Source: Bacteroidales bacterium | Lineage (GTDB): Bacteria; Bacteroidota; Bacteroidia; Bacteroidales; UBA932 | Reading direction: 5' to 3' | DNA length: 43,171 bases | Assembly: GCA_017647795.1 (NCBI GenBank) | Contig: JAGCJX010000013.1 | Location: forward strand, 1-43,171 | In this document: piece after piece, positions 34,401-41,509 of the stretch | How positions within the stretch are numbered: the first letter of the stretch is position 1 | Layout: every line of letters begins with the position of its first letter | The notes under the pieces: model-generated | Told to the model about the DNA's origin: nothing | Seen by the model: only the letters and a program-made list of their open reading frames with translations | The model's database searches: none | Translations under genes and position numbers: made by a program

Positions 34401-34592
34401 TTCCTCACCAACAGCAAGACGAATGTAAGCACATTCTTTTGCTTCGGAGGGAGTAACAGTAAACGACAAAGTCGTTTCGGTAGCTTCACCCGCGGTCAAA
34501 GACACCTGAGGGTTGGGAAGCTTCTCTTCTTGTTCGCAACCTACGAGGGCCAAAACGAACGTCAGAGCGAGTAACAAGAAACTCTTCTTCAT
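31437..34592 (-). CDS. Large repeat lipoprotein: two Fn3-like domains and six ~120-residue repeats
   Basis: This 1051-residue acidic lipoprotein has a signal ending LALVGC (Cys19). Residues 27-120 and 126-217 are two similar Fn3-like units (both with LTAGxxTETT and an LTAxTxY strand). Six longer repeats follow at about 228-350, 368-494, 516-634, 655-771, 789-914 and 925-1046. Most have a LPEGxY or IPEGxY turn, a strand GxVxVxHLEEGYxI, and all end in YxGxI. No catalytic motif is seen. The build suggests a cell-surface adhesin or glycan-binding protein. It has its own -7 element and terminator and is not beside a SusC/SusD pair. Exact boundaries are by eye. Confidence 0.9.
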   Translation of the reverse strand: MKKSFLLLALTFVLALVGCEQEEKLPNPQVSLTAGEATETTLSFTVTPSEAKECAYIRLAVGEEIPTAEVILSEGVSIDATKESTQTVTDLTANTEYVFVAAVKNESVTKVSTALKMKTLEAQVVIEDPTVALTAGDVTETTIAFSVAATNAEKVAYVVYTEGEAPAAEAILENGTEVEAEATVVVENLTAETTYYVIAAASNQGKTAVSEVLEMTTEEPATPGDVDIYTIYGRRWGINNYGFQIVLTDGMNVFLDMYCETSVANILPEADYPVVPYENPEDLNDAIANGEYFVHGAGSITYFGNYEQQYALLEGNVAVEHLEEGYKVSIDIVNENGDAVNVSYEGIINGLFEGENFGNPPVPVNDDVIETTVTSVGAQFYDTNPTNFTLWLTTEDGPYNMFLPLFTPEITDGVLPEGTYTPYYGSMEEVPAGECLINAADGWAHIQLGEDGTYIALDPESTFTVEHMEGAYRLILNMKSALGTTIKATYEGVIGKHWDWDPDITQPGGGDNPQNEVYVFGKGSWQPGEYELFFRDAAENGNDLLYLCVYCSGDVWGVIPEGEYKIDPNVSWETGSQYGDFYIHGTWSGCYLNGYQPLQSGTMTVAHLEEGYSIAIEGTDAAGTEFSYTYNGIVPADPNNWYTFNNPPIPWNDVTINTGVELIQGSHSGQGYFDLYVTTTGGEHQLYLPLIAPNDPGLGLIPEGVYTVGNDESVNCVKGGWMQEGEDEDSRLNLAKGTVTVTHLSEGYQIDIAVENDLMTEVIASYSGLIFKTESSSNPFQNPGYTYPADIELFFDSIEYTGESNGGDMFLMTNAHGDTMTLSFNAAKVDENGQIEPGVYTACYWYDGSDAFTFNGNDCAATIVDMPRDYPYYMNDGYIKVEKTGNTYTILYDGYTWTESKKIFRAHYEGPIGEEVGGGDQETHPFEVTFTYAYWEYDGMGLALELQGNINGQSVTAQFCLMDWGYVNEDLAYQNILGEAEYTVSSAFSGFTIWSDYSQINLGNGMEVPTAGTLTVSHVAEGYHLVYNIETASGVLTGEYTGEIRGLNNPK

Positions 34593-34650
34593 AATGATAT
34601 AAAATTAGGTTAATTTGGTTTAATGTGCGTTTAAAAGTGCAATTAAGCAA

Positions 34651-34658
34651 CAAATATA
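34651..34658 (-). promoter_or_regulatory. -7 element for the repeat lipoprotein
   Basis: The minus strand reads TATATTTG, a consensus -7 box, giving a leader of about 50 nt. No matching -33 box is found at the usual distance. Confidence 0.5.
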
Positions 34659-34673
34659 GTACTAAAAATGAAA

Positions 34674-35804
34674 CTACGCATTTTTTTGACCAAAAAATTT
34701 TCGAAGGGGACGGTCAAACCACTTCAAAGCCAGACTGGCCACCAGGATGCTGGCAAACACGGTCACCAGACTCCATACCCAACCGCTTGCCAAGTCATAA
34801 CTGCCCCTGCGGATCATCCAGGCATAGAGCAGATACATCAATGGATAATGCACCACATACAACGGATACGACAGATCGCCTAGGAAACGGGCCAGGCGTT
34901 CCACACGGGGCTGCTTCGGCTCGTTGGAAGCCCCCAACTGAATGAGCAGCGGAAACACCAACATCACACAGAACAGTTCATAGAGCCCGTTGTACGAGAA
35001 CACCCCCCCACCCGACAGGTAAGGAACCGCGAACAACAGGACCAATGCCAGAGACGCCCAAGCCAAGGCTCCCCGACAAGCGATCGGACGGAAGGTGCGG
35101 GAGATCAACATCCCCATCGAGAAAGGAAAAAGCATCCGGATCAGACCGCCGCCAAAATTCGCCCCATCCAAGGTCCAACCCACACCCATACAACCGTAGC
35201 CTGACACATCCGTCAAACAATACCAAGCCCAAATACCGGCCAGGCACGACACCCAAACACGGAGTTGACGCGTATTAAAACGACGGATAAACAAGGCATA
35301 TAGGAAGTTACCAATGTATTCAAAGAACAGGGACCAACTCGGACCATTCAACGAATACATTTCCCCGTTGCCCCGGACATCAAATCCCGTCCCCGGAACA
35401 GCTGGCAGCAAAAACAGGCCCAACAAGGTTGCACCCAACACCCATGCCCATGAAGTCACCTCCCCGGACCACTGCAACCGTCCTCCTAGCACGAAGGTCA
35501 ACGCTCCCAAAAGGGCCCCAAAGACCACCATCGGATGCAAACGGATCAAACGGCGTTTGAAAAAGTTGCCCATCGACAAAGACGACCAACGGTCATCGTA
35601 GGCGTAACTGATGACAAAACCGGAAAGCATGAAAAAGAAATCCACCGCAAGGTAGCCATGGTTGAGTGTGGTGATGAGTCCATCGCCAGCTCCATTCTGC
35701 ACTTGTGCGAATGCAAAGCCTTCAAACACGTGGTAGCAGACCACCAACAAAGCAGCGACACCCCGCAGGGCATCCAACAAAAGATAATGGGGTTTGGTAT
35801 TCAT
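34674..35804 (-). CDS. Acyltransferase 3 family membrane protein
   Basis: This 376-residue integral membrane protein has about ten helices and the acyltransferase-3 signature at its start: LLDALRGVAALLVVCYHVF, then YLAVDFFFMLSGFVISYAY and FFKRRLIRLHPM. Family members (OafA, NodX, ExoZ) O-acylate surface polysaccharides, LPS or peptidoglycan from the inner membrane. The ATG at 35804 starts the conserved region; the frame is open to 36410 only as antisense of the next gene. It has no linked glycosyltransferases, so its substrate is unknown. The C-terminus is basic (KWFDRPLRKFFGQ). Confidence 0.92.
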   Translation of the reverse strand: MNTKPHYLLLDALRGVAALLVVCYHVFEGFAFAQVQNGAGDGLITTLNHGYLAVDFFFMLSGFVISYAYDDRWSSLSMGNFFKRRLIRLHPMVVFGALLGALTFVLGGRLQWSGEVTSWAWVLGATLLGLFLLPAVPGTGFDVRGNGEMYSLNGPSWSLFFEYIGNFLYALFIRRFNTRQLRVWVSCLAGIWAWYCLTDVSGYGCMGVGWTLDGANFGGGLIRMLFPFSMGMLISRTFRPIACRGALAWASLALVLLFAVPYLSGGGVFSYNGLYELFCVMLVFPLLIQLGASNEPKQPRVERLARFLGDLSYPLYVVHYPLMYLLYAWMIRRGSYDLASGWVWSLVTVFASILVASLALKWFDRPLRKFFGQKNA

Positions 35805-35820
35805 GGGTACAATTCTACAA

Positions 35821-35870
35821 TTTGATTCCAACACGCAAAGATAATTCGTATCTTTGTTGTACACCAAAAA
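35821..35870. promoter_or_regulatory. Back-to-back overlapping divergent promoters
   Basis: Two perfect -7 boxes TATCTTTG point away from each other: minus strand 35843-35836 for the acyltransferase and plus strand 35849-35856 for the phosphoesterase, separated by only ATTCG. They form an 8-bp perfect inverted repeat. Candidate -33 boxes (TTTG at 35821-35824 for plus; TTTTTGG on minus, 35870-35864) lie beyond the opposing -7 box, so RNA polymerase at one promoter should block the other. Confidence 0.6.
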
Positions 35871-35879
35871 CGTTCGTGT

Positions 35880-38219
35880 ATGAGACCTTTTTTCTTCGCA
35901 TTGATTATCGGGCTGTTTGCTAACAACCTTGCCGCCCAAAACGGAATTGTCTACTGGGATACCAACCAAAACGGTCACCAGGACCGGCACGAAAAAGGAC
36001 TGAAGGGTGTCGTGGTCTCTGACGGATTCTCCTTGGTCCGCACGAATGCTCAAGGACAATTCGCATTGGAACCGGCCGAGCGCGCCCGTTTCATCACCGT
36101 TTACACCCCCTCCGGCTACGCCCATACCTCTCCTTATTACATCGATATCCGAAGCAACCGCTCCGGGGATTGGTCTTTCGGCCTCAAGAAGAACCCCGAC
36201 ACGAACGGAGAGTTCATTCATTTTAGCGACATTGAAGAACGAAGCTATCTGGACTGGATGGACGATTTCAAGACCTATGTCCGCAACCATCCCGTGGATT
36301 TCGTAGCCATCACCGGAGACATCTGCTATGCCCAAGGGCTGCAATTGAACGGAGATCATTTCAACACCGACGACCTCGGCGTCCGCATGGTCTATACCCT
36401 GGGCAACCACGACTTAATCAAAGGCTTCACCGATCCCCAAGGACGGGACTATGGCGAAAAAATGTACGAAGACCATTTCGGTCCCTGCTGGTATGCCTTC
36501 AACAGCCACGGGGTCCATTATGTCATCACCCCAATGCTGACTGGGGATGCCCGTCCCTCCTACTCTGCAGATGACGTCTACCGATGGCTGCGCACCGACC
36601 TTGAATCACTGCCCCAGGACACTCCGGTTGTCATTTTCAACCACGGGGTTTTGGGCAATACCGAACACCTGCTCCTGCAATCGGAACACGAAAGCCTGGA
36701 CCTGGGCCAATACAACGTCATCGGTTATGTTTACGGCCACAACCACGTCAACTACCATTATACCAACGACCACGGAACCCAGTTGATTTGTTCCGTCGCC
36801 CCGAACAAAGGGGGCAACGACCACTCTCCCTCCAGCTGGCGCCTGTTCCGAACATCGGAGGGCCGGTTTACGAACGAACTCCATTACTACCCGATGCCCC
36901 TACACATTGCTGCGAACGGCCAACGCCGCGAAGGTCGGATCTACGTTTCAGCCGTGGTGTACGACGGAAAATCGGATGTCAAGAAAGTTGAACTCCTCTG
37001 CGACGGCAAAGCCACAACGATGAGTGCAAACGGCCGTTTTGGCTGGCAAGCCGACGTCCGGGACGATGGACAACACTACCAAGTCCGGGCACAGTTCAGC
37101 GACGGTTCGGTGAGCGTGGACGAAGTCAAATTCCAACCGGCTCTGCTCTGGGAACGCCAATTGCCCGGGGAAGCCGCAATGGGAGCTCCCCTCCTGTACG
37201 GAGACCTGCTGTTGATTCCGTTGGTGGATGACGAAATGAGCGAACGATGCGGCATTCTTGCCGTGAACCAAGAAGATGGAGCCACCCAGTGGTTCTTCCA
37301 CACCCGAGGTTCGGTCCGCAACGACATCGCCCTGCACAACGGATTGCTCCTGGCAGCCGACGTCACTTCCGAGCTCTATGCCTTGAATCCGAATAATGGC
37401 CAGTTGATCTGGCAACACAAATTCCGCAACGACGGAATGTATCCCATCCACACCCAAGGCATTGTCTGCCACGAAGGCATCGTGTACATCGGCCAGGGTG
37501 CGCACTTGACCGCCTTGCGCGTTGATGACGGTTCCCTCGTTTGGCAGAACCAAACTGGAAAGGGCGGTGGCATCACGGATGTTTCCTCCTATGTGGTTGC
37601 AGACGGCGTGCTCTGCGTGAATGCATATTGGGTGGGCCGCTACGGTTTTGATGCCGCGACTGGAGCCTTGTTGTGGGAGAAAAAAGATGCAGAAAACCGG
37701 TACAGCACCGGAACCCCCATCTACCACAACGGCAAACTGTACTACACGGCATACCAAACACTGATCGAGGCCGATCCCCGCACTGGAAAAGAAACCAAAC
37801 GGGTCAAACAAGGACACATCTTCAACACCCGGTGCCGCACCCTGATTGAAGGCAATATGCTCCTGGTCGGCACATCCAACCACGGCATCACGGGCTACCG
37901 AATGGAAGATTTCAGCCAAAGCTGGAACACGACCACCATGCCCGCCCTCATCTACACATCCCCCTACACCAAGAGCTACGAAATGTCTGTCGAAGGCGAT
38001 TTGGTCCCCTACCGAAACCACCCGACCTTTGACGACCACTTCCTTGTCGGCACCAACGACGGCTACGTGTACGGACTGACCTTCGAGAAAGGCAGCTACG
38101 TCTGGCGACACGAAATCGGCCTTCCCATCCTCGCAACTCCCGTCCTCGACGGCAACATCCTCTATGTCTTGGATTTGGGCGGCCGACTCACCAAATTGGA
38201 TTTGAGTAAGGTACGCTAG
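35880..38219 (+). CDS. Secreted metallophosphoesterase fused to a PQQ-like beta-propeller
   Basis: This 779-residue exported protein has a signal peptide (1-19). Residues 20-105 are a small beta-domain beginning with a calcium-loop-like DTNQNGHQDRHEKG. A calcineurin-like phosphoesterase domain spans about 110-340: SDIE (Asp117, Glu119), ITGD (Asp147), LGNHD (Asn176, His177), FNHG (His255) and YGHNH (His287, His289). The first motif, normally DxH, is DxE here. From about 425 to the end there are PQQ-type propeller blades (LYALNPNNGQLIWQHKF; LTALRVDDGSLVWQ; GYVYGLTFEKGSYVWRHE). The substrate is unknown; a surface phosphodiesterase with a binding propeller is the simplest reading. It is followed directly by the 51-bp tandem repeat. 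Confidence 0.88.
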   Translation: MRPFFFALIIGLFANNLAAQNGIVYWDTNQNGHQDRHEKGLKGVVVSDGFSLVRTNAQGQFALEPAERARFITVYTPSGYAHTSPYYIDIRSNRSGDWSFGLKKNPDTNGEFIHFSDIEERSYLDWMDDFKTYVRNHPVDFVAITGDICYAQGLQLNGDHFNTDDLGVRMVYTLGNHDLIKGFTDPQGRDYGEKMYEDHFGPCWYAFNSHGVHYVITPMLTGDARPSYSADDVYRWLRTDLESLPQDTPVVIFNHGVLGNTEHLLLQSEHESLDLGQYNVIGYVYGHNHVNYHYTNDHGTQLICSVAPNKGGNDHSPSSWRLFRTSEGRFTNELHYYPMPLHIAANGQRREGRIYVSAVVYDGKSDVKKVELLCDGKATTMSANGRFGWQADVRDDGQHYQVRAQFSDGSVSVDEVKFQPALLWERQLPGEAAMGAPLLYGDLLLIPLVDDEMSERCGILAVNQEDGATQWFFHTRGSVRNDIALHNGLLLAADVTSELYALNPNNGQLIWQHKFRNDGMYPIHTQGIVCHEGIVYIGQGAHLTALRVDDGSLVWQNQTGKGGGITDVSSYVVADGVLCVNAYWVGRYGFDAATGALLWEKKDAENRYSTGTPIYHNGKLYYTAYQTLIEADPRTGKETKRVKQGHIFNTRCRTLIEGNMLLVGTSNHGITGYRMEDFSQSWNTTTMPALIYTSPYTKSYEMSVEGDLVPYRNHPTFDDHFLVGTNDGYVYGLTFEKGSYVWRHEIGLPILATPVLDGNILYVLDLGGRLTKLDLSKVR

Positions 38220-38234
38220 TACTTTATCTTGAAG

Positions 38235-38502
38235 GATGCGGACGCTGAATTGACCCGCCTATCCATGAAAAGACCCGGTTTTGTGGATGCGGACGATGAA
38301 TTGCCCCGCCTATCCATGAAAAGCCCCAGTTTTATGGATACGGACGCTGAATTGCCCCGCCTATCCATGAAAAGACCCAGTTTTGTGGACGCGGACGATG
38401 AATTGCCCCGCCTATCCATGAAAAGCCCCAGTTTTGTGGATGCGGACGATGAATTGCCCCGCCTATCCATGAAAAGACCCAGTTTTGTGGATGCGGACGC
38501 TG
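38235..38502. repeat. 51-bp tandem repeat, five copies plus a partial
   Basis: Copies begin at 38235, 38286, 38337, 38388 and 38439, with a 13-bp partial copy at 38490. The period of 51 bp is 17 codons, so both strands remain open: the minus strand would read MDRRGNSSSASTKLGLF per unit and the plus strand DADDELPRLSMKRPSFV per unit. Copies differ by a few substitutions that are mostly non-synonymous on both strands, which does not favour a conserved protein. It starts 15 bp after the phosphoesterase stop codon and ends before the promoter of the next gene. Confidence 0.9.
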
Positions 38503-38535
38503 GAAAGTCGGTTTACATTCATGCCTAATTATTTG

Positions 38536-38543
38536 TATATTTG
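38536..38543 (+). promoter_or_regulatory. -7 element for the MORN/Sel1-like gene
   Basis: TATATTTG is a consensus -7 box 21 bp before the ATG at 38565. The -33 position has only GGTTTAC. Confidence 0.5.
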
Positions 38544-38564
38544 TGACAATCTAAATCTCAAGAC

Positions 38565-40028
38565 ATGAAACTGCCAGACAACAAGACGAAAATTTCACGC
38601 ACGATCTACACTGGCCAGAAGGATGACGAAGGACGTCCGCATGGACATGGCATTATGGAATATGTGGCAACCACGTCGAAGAAATTCAGGTACAAAGGCC
38701 ACTTCGTGCACGGAGTCCGCTCCGGATATGGAGTATGGTATGAACTCAGTCAGTACATCCGTGAATATGAAGAGTGGGAATGGGTGCAGATGGGAGAGTA
38801 TGACAGCTGCGGCAGATTGATCCACCCCAACACCAAGCCTGGTCCTCGCAAAGAGGTAGTTGAGTCATGGAATCAGACGTTCTGGGGATGGTGGAGGAAT
38901 GATGATGCCGCTCATAAATTTGACTACACTCGCAGGAAGTACGCAGCAGATAATCTTGAACTTGCTGAAGACAATAAGTTCTTAACTTATTTTCATGATT
39001 TCAAGGCGATTAGGAAGTTGCCAAAATCGATGGTTTCAAAACTTGAGAGAAGCACAAAACCATGTGCCAGATATGGATATGGAGTATGGCTCTGGACGAC
39101 CCACAAAGATAGTGAATCACTTAAAACGTCCTTCAAGATCTTTGAGGAATCAGCGCGTGCAGGCATTACTGATGCCCTGCAGCTGCTCTCCAGGATGTAT
39201 TATCTTGGCGAGGCATATGACGTGAATACTGGAAAGTTTGTGATGGACCGTAAGCTTTCCATGGAGCTGCAAGCTCAGGCGATAGAAAAAGGTAGTATTA
39301 CTGCCAAACTCAGGCGCAACAAAGACCTGTATTTAGGCACTGCAGAATTTAAGGCGGATAAAGAAGCGGCCATTGCAGTGGCGGAACGTGAGTCTTCGGC
39401 TATTTTCAGCGAGTCGATTCTATGGGCGGAACAGCTTGGATGGTTTTATCAGTTGGAAGGTGAGACAGAGAAGGCTGTCAATGCATATGAAAAGTGCATA
39501 GTCAATGGTTATTATGTTCCGATATTTGACCTGGCTTTGATTGCTCTTGATGAGGATGATTTTGAATACTATAAAACTCTGATGGAAATCGGAATGAAGC
39601 TGGAGATTCCTGAGTGCTATGCTTTGGGATTCGAGCAGGAGTCATGTTGGGATTCTTTGGACAATCTGGAGAAGACAACTATTCATGTCCGACTGAAGAG
39701 GAATCTGCCAGAAGGCGTCTCTCTGGGCAGTGCATTTTGTGCATATGTCATGGCAGATGCGTTGCTGAACGGAAAGTTTGGGTTTGAGATTGATCTTGTC
39801 AAGGGCAAGGAGTATGTCGACATAGCACTGACCTACGGCTACAGCGATGCGGCGAGTCTTTTGATTGAGGCTGCTGAGACTCTCCAGGACCCTGAATTCA
39901 TGTCGGATGAGGAACTTCTTAGGCTCAGGTACGACGCATTGCGCTATGGTATTGATGAGCAGCTTGACTATGTGATCAAGAACAAGGATACATATATTGC
40001 TATGGGATATGGCGATGAGATACGATGA
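38565..40028 (+). CDS. MORN- and Sel1-like repeat protein
   Basis: This 487-residue, probably cytoplasmic protein begins with MORN-like units (GRPHGHGIMEY; YKGHFVHGVRSGYGVWYE; MGEYDSCGRLI). From about residue 185 come Sel1/TPR-like helical pairs (SFKIFEESARAGITDALQLLSRMYYLGEAY; ETEKAVNAYEKCIVNGY; LVKGKEYVDIALTYGYSDAASLL). Such repeats scaffold protein interactions. Codon use (many GAT, TTT and TAT) differs from the core genes to the left and suggests acquisition. It ends in an ATGA overlap with a 59-codon ORF, a sign of coupled expression. Sel1 proteins with small partners occur in effector/immunity and polymorphic-toxin settings, but no toxin domain is seen here. Confidence 0.8.
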   Translation: MKLPDNKTKISRTIYTGQKDDEGRPHGHGIMEYVATTSKKFRYKGHFVHGVRSGYGVWYELSQYIREYEEWEWVQMGEYDSCGRLIHPNTKPGPRKEVVESWNQTFWGWWRNDDAAHKFDYTRRKYAADNLELAEDNKFLTYFHDFKAIRKLPKSMVSKLERSTKPCARYGYGVWLWTTHKDSESLKTSFKIFEESARAGITDALQLLSRMYYLGEAYDVNTGKFVMDRKLSMELQAQAIEKGSITAKLRRNKDLYLGTAEFKADKEAAIAVAERESSAIFSESILWAEQLGWFYQLEGETEKAVNAYEKCIVNGYYVPIFDLALIALDEDDFEYYKTLMEIGMKLEIPECYALGFEQESCWDSLDNLEKTTIHVRLKRNLPEGVSLGSAFCAYVMADALLNGKFGFEIDLVKGKEYVDIALTYGYSDAASLLIEAAETLQDPEFMSDEELLRLRYDALRYGIDEQLDYVIKNKDTYIAMGYGDEIR

Positions 40029-40204
40029 TTATCCCGCCATCGGGAGCGGTATCCTTTGTCGAGGCTGATATCTTCTCGATGTCCTATCGTGAAATGTCTC
40101 TGCTCATTGGCGCAGAAGGACTTGATGCTGTCCATTTCTCAGAACCTTTGAATCAGATCACGAAGAACTGCGGATTCAAAGGATATCAGCTGGAAATTTG
40201 TTGA
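40025..40204 (+). CDS. Small 59-residue ORF coupled to the MORN/Sel1-like gene
   Basis: An ATG in the ATGA overlap with the preceding stop codon opens a 59-codon frame starting MIIPPSGAVSFVEADIFSM and ending GYQLEIC. There is no recognisable domain, signal peptide or membrane segment. The overlap, and codon choice like the upstream gene, favour a real product or the 5' remnant of a longer partner gene. A possible short minus-strand CPCC fragment overlaps its 3' end, so at most one is genuine there. Confidence 0.4.
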   Translation: MIIPPSGAVSFVEADIFSMSYREMSLLIGAEGLDAVHFSEPLNQITKNCGFKGYQLEIC

Positions 40205-40292
40205 GAACGGATTGACCAGGGAAATTATAGTCGTGCTCTTCCCATTTGTGCCCGCAGCAAGGACAGGTGTAATGAGATTGCAAACATGCCAC
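40176..40292 (-). pseudogene. Possible remnant of a CPCC-type zinc-ribbon protein
   Basis: A 38-codon minus-strand frame opens with GTG and contains YTCPCCGHKWEEHD, which recalls the N-terminal metal motif of the small Cys-rich CPCC family. The second cysteine pair of that family is missing, so it is at best a fragment. Confidence is low; 40293-40314 shows nothing else. Confidence 0.22.
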
Positions 40293-40314
40293 TTATCAGT
40301 GGAAGTATCAAGCA

Positions 40315-41349
40315 TTAAAAGTAATTTTTCACAGCAAACTCATACTGCTCTATGAAAATCTGCTTGAATGCTGCAATATTGTTCTGTTCATAGAACATCA
40401 GCATCGCTTTCTTATAATCCACCGAATCCACTGTACGGAATGAAATCGGACAATAACCCCACGCTATAAGAATGGCATTGCTGCTGATTCTCGCAGTGCG
40501 TTTGTTACCATCAGTGAATGCCTGTATATATGACAACAATACAAGAGCCAGCAATGCCTTCTCAAAAACATTATCCTTTCCGTTAATCAACTGGCATGTA
40601 TCCTCCAACGCCTCTCTGATTTGGAATTCATTATCAAGAGGACGATAGTTCGTACCGGTTATACCGACACGCCTCTTTCGGATACCATTACCCACACCCA
40701 ATTCCTTGGTCAAGATGCTGTGAATATCCTCAAGCCTCCTTACAGAGAGTTCCTTCAGATAGTCCGGACAATCAAGGATGAAGTCCAAAGCATCTTTGTG
40801 GTTCAAGAGCATCACAGCCTCTTCTTTTGTCTTCCCCTGCGCTGTCTCTTTCTCCTTCAGAAGTCGCTCCGTCTCAAGAAGAGAATAGGTATTACCCTCT
40901 ATTTGCGAAGACTTCCAAGACAAATCAACACCGAGGCGTTCCATCTCCTTGCGATATTCCAGGTCAGATAATGTAGACATATTTGCCAAGAAGGAGTTAT
41001 GGGCGGTCTCCAGCCTTGCAGTCTCCTCGGCAGTAAACAGCGTGACCTGTGGTAGGACGTCCCTTATCAACTTAAAGTTGAATGATTCTTGAACTTTGCG
41101 TTCATCCACCTCATTTATGAAGTAGGTATCGATATCTAAGGGCATCATCAGATGTGCCTGTGCCGACAAGGAATATCGGGTCGCCTTTCCTCTGCCCTCA
41201 ATAACAATATCACCGCTGCGAACACAATCGGCAATGATTCTTTTCAGAGTTCTCTCGTTTGGAGCCTCCGTCAAACCCGCTGCAATCTCCACCCTGCTTG
41301 AAGATGGATTATCATGCAGGAACTGCAATATTTCTACCTGTATAGTCAT
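40315..41349 (-). CDS. Fic/DOC family protein with wHTH N-terminus and Gln in place of the catalytic His
   Basis: Residues 1-62 of this 344-residue protein form a winged helix-turn-helix-like domain. A class II inhibitory motif follows (SSQIEGN, with Ser147, Glu151 and Gly152), then the Fic core (about 175-320). The active-site loop reads YIQAFTDGNKRTAR (274-287): the phosphate-binding DGNKR part is kept, but the His of the usual HxFxDGN(G/K)R is Gln276. Canonical Fic enzymes transfer AMP from ATP to target proteins using that His, so ordinary AMPylation is doubtful; a regulatory or other nucleotide-binding function is possible. The wHTH and nearby operator-like motifs suggest autoregulation. 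Codon use is unlike that of the core genes. Confidence 0.88.
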   Translation of the reverse strand: MTIQVEILQFLHDNPSSSRVEIAAGLTEAPNERTLKRIIADCVRSGDIVIEGRGKATRYSLSAQAHLMMPLDIDTYFINEVDERKVQESFNFKLIRDVLPQVTLFTAEETARLETAHNSFLANMSTLSDLEYRKEMERLGVDLSWKSSQIEGNTYSLLETERLLKEKETAQGKTKEEAVMLLNHKDALDFILDCPDYLKELSVRRLEDIHSILTKELGVGNGIRKRRVGITGTNYRPLDNEFQIREALEDTCQLINGKDNVFEKALLALVLLSYIQAFTDGNKRTARISSNAILIAWGYCPISFRTVDSVDYKKAMLMFYEQNNIAAFKQIFIEQYEFAVKNYF

Positions 41350-41365
41350 AGTTATCCACTTCTAT

Positions 41366-41447
41366 CGGGACAAAAATAATACTATTTTTTAAATTTACGG
41401 GACAAACAAGGCATTTTATGACCCGATTGGATGCCCTCTTTGTCCCG
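41366..41447. promoter_or_regulatory. Fic promoter with three CGGGACAAA motifs
   Basis: On the minus strand TATTTTTG (41378-41371) is a -7 box 22 bp before the Fic ATG, with TTTG (41406-41403) upstream. CGGGACAAA occurs at 41366-41374 and 41398-41406, exactly 32 bp (about three turns) apart, and once inverted (TTTGTCCCG) at 41439-41447. Two copies overlap promoter boxes. They may be operator sites for the Fic protein's own wHTH domain. Confidence 0.5.
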
Positions 41448-41509
41448 AATAATATTATCGACTGCCATATTTCGGATGATTATGATGACTTTAAGAGATT
41501 GTTTGCCAT

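Noticed and set aside
36948..38111. 387-codon minus-strand frame
   Set aside because: It is antisense to the phosphoesterase-propeller gene and lacks any motif.
38235..38502. CRISPR array at the 51-bp repeat
   Set aside because: The whole 51-bp unit is repeated, with no variable spacers.
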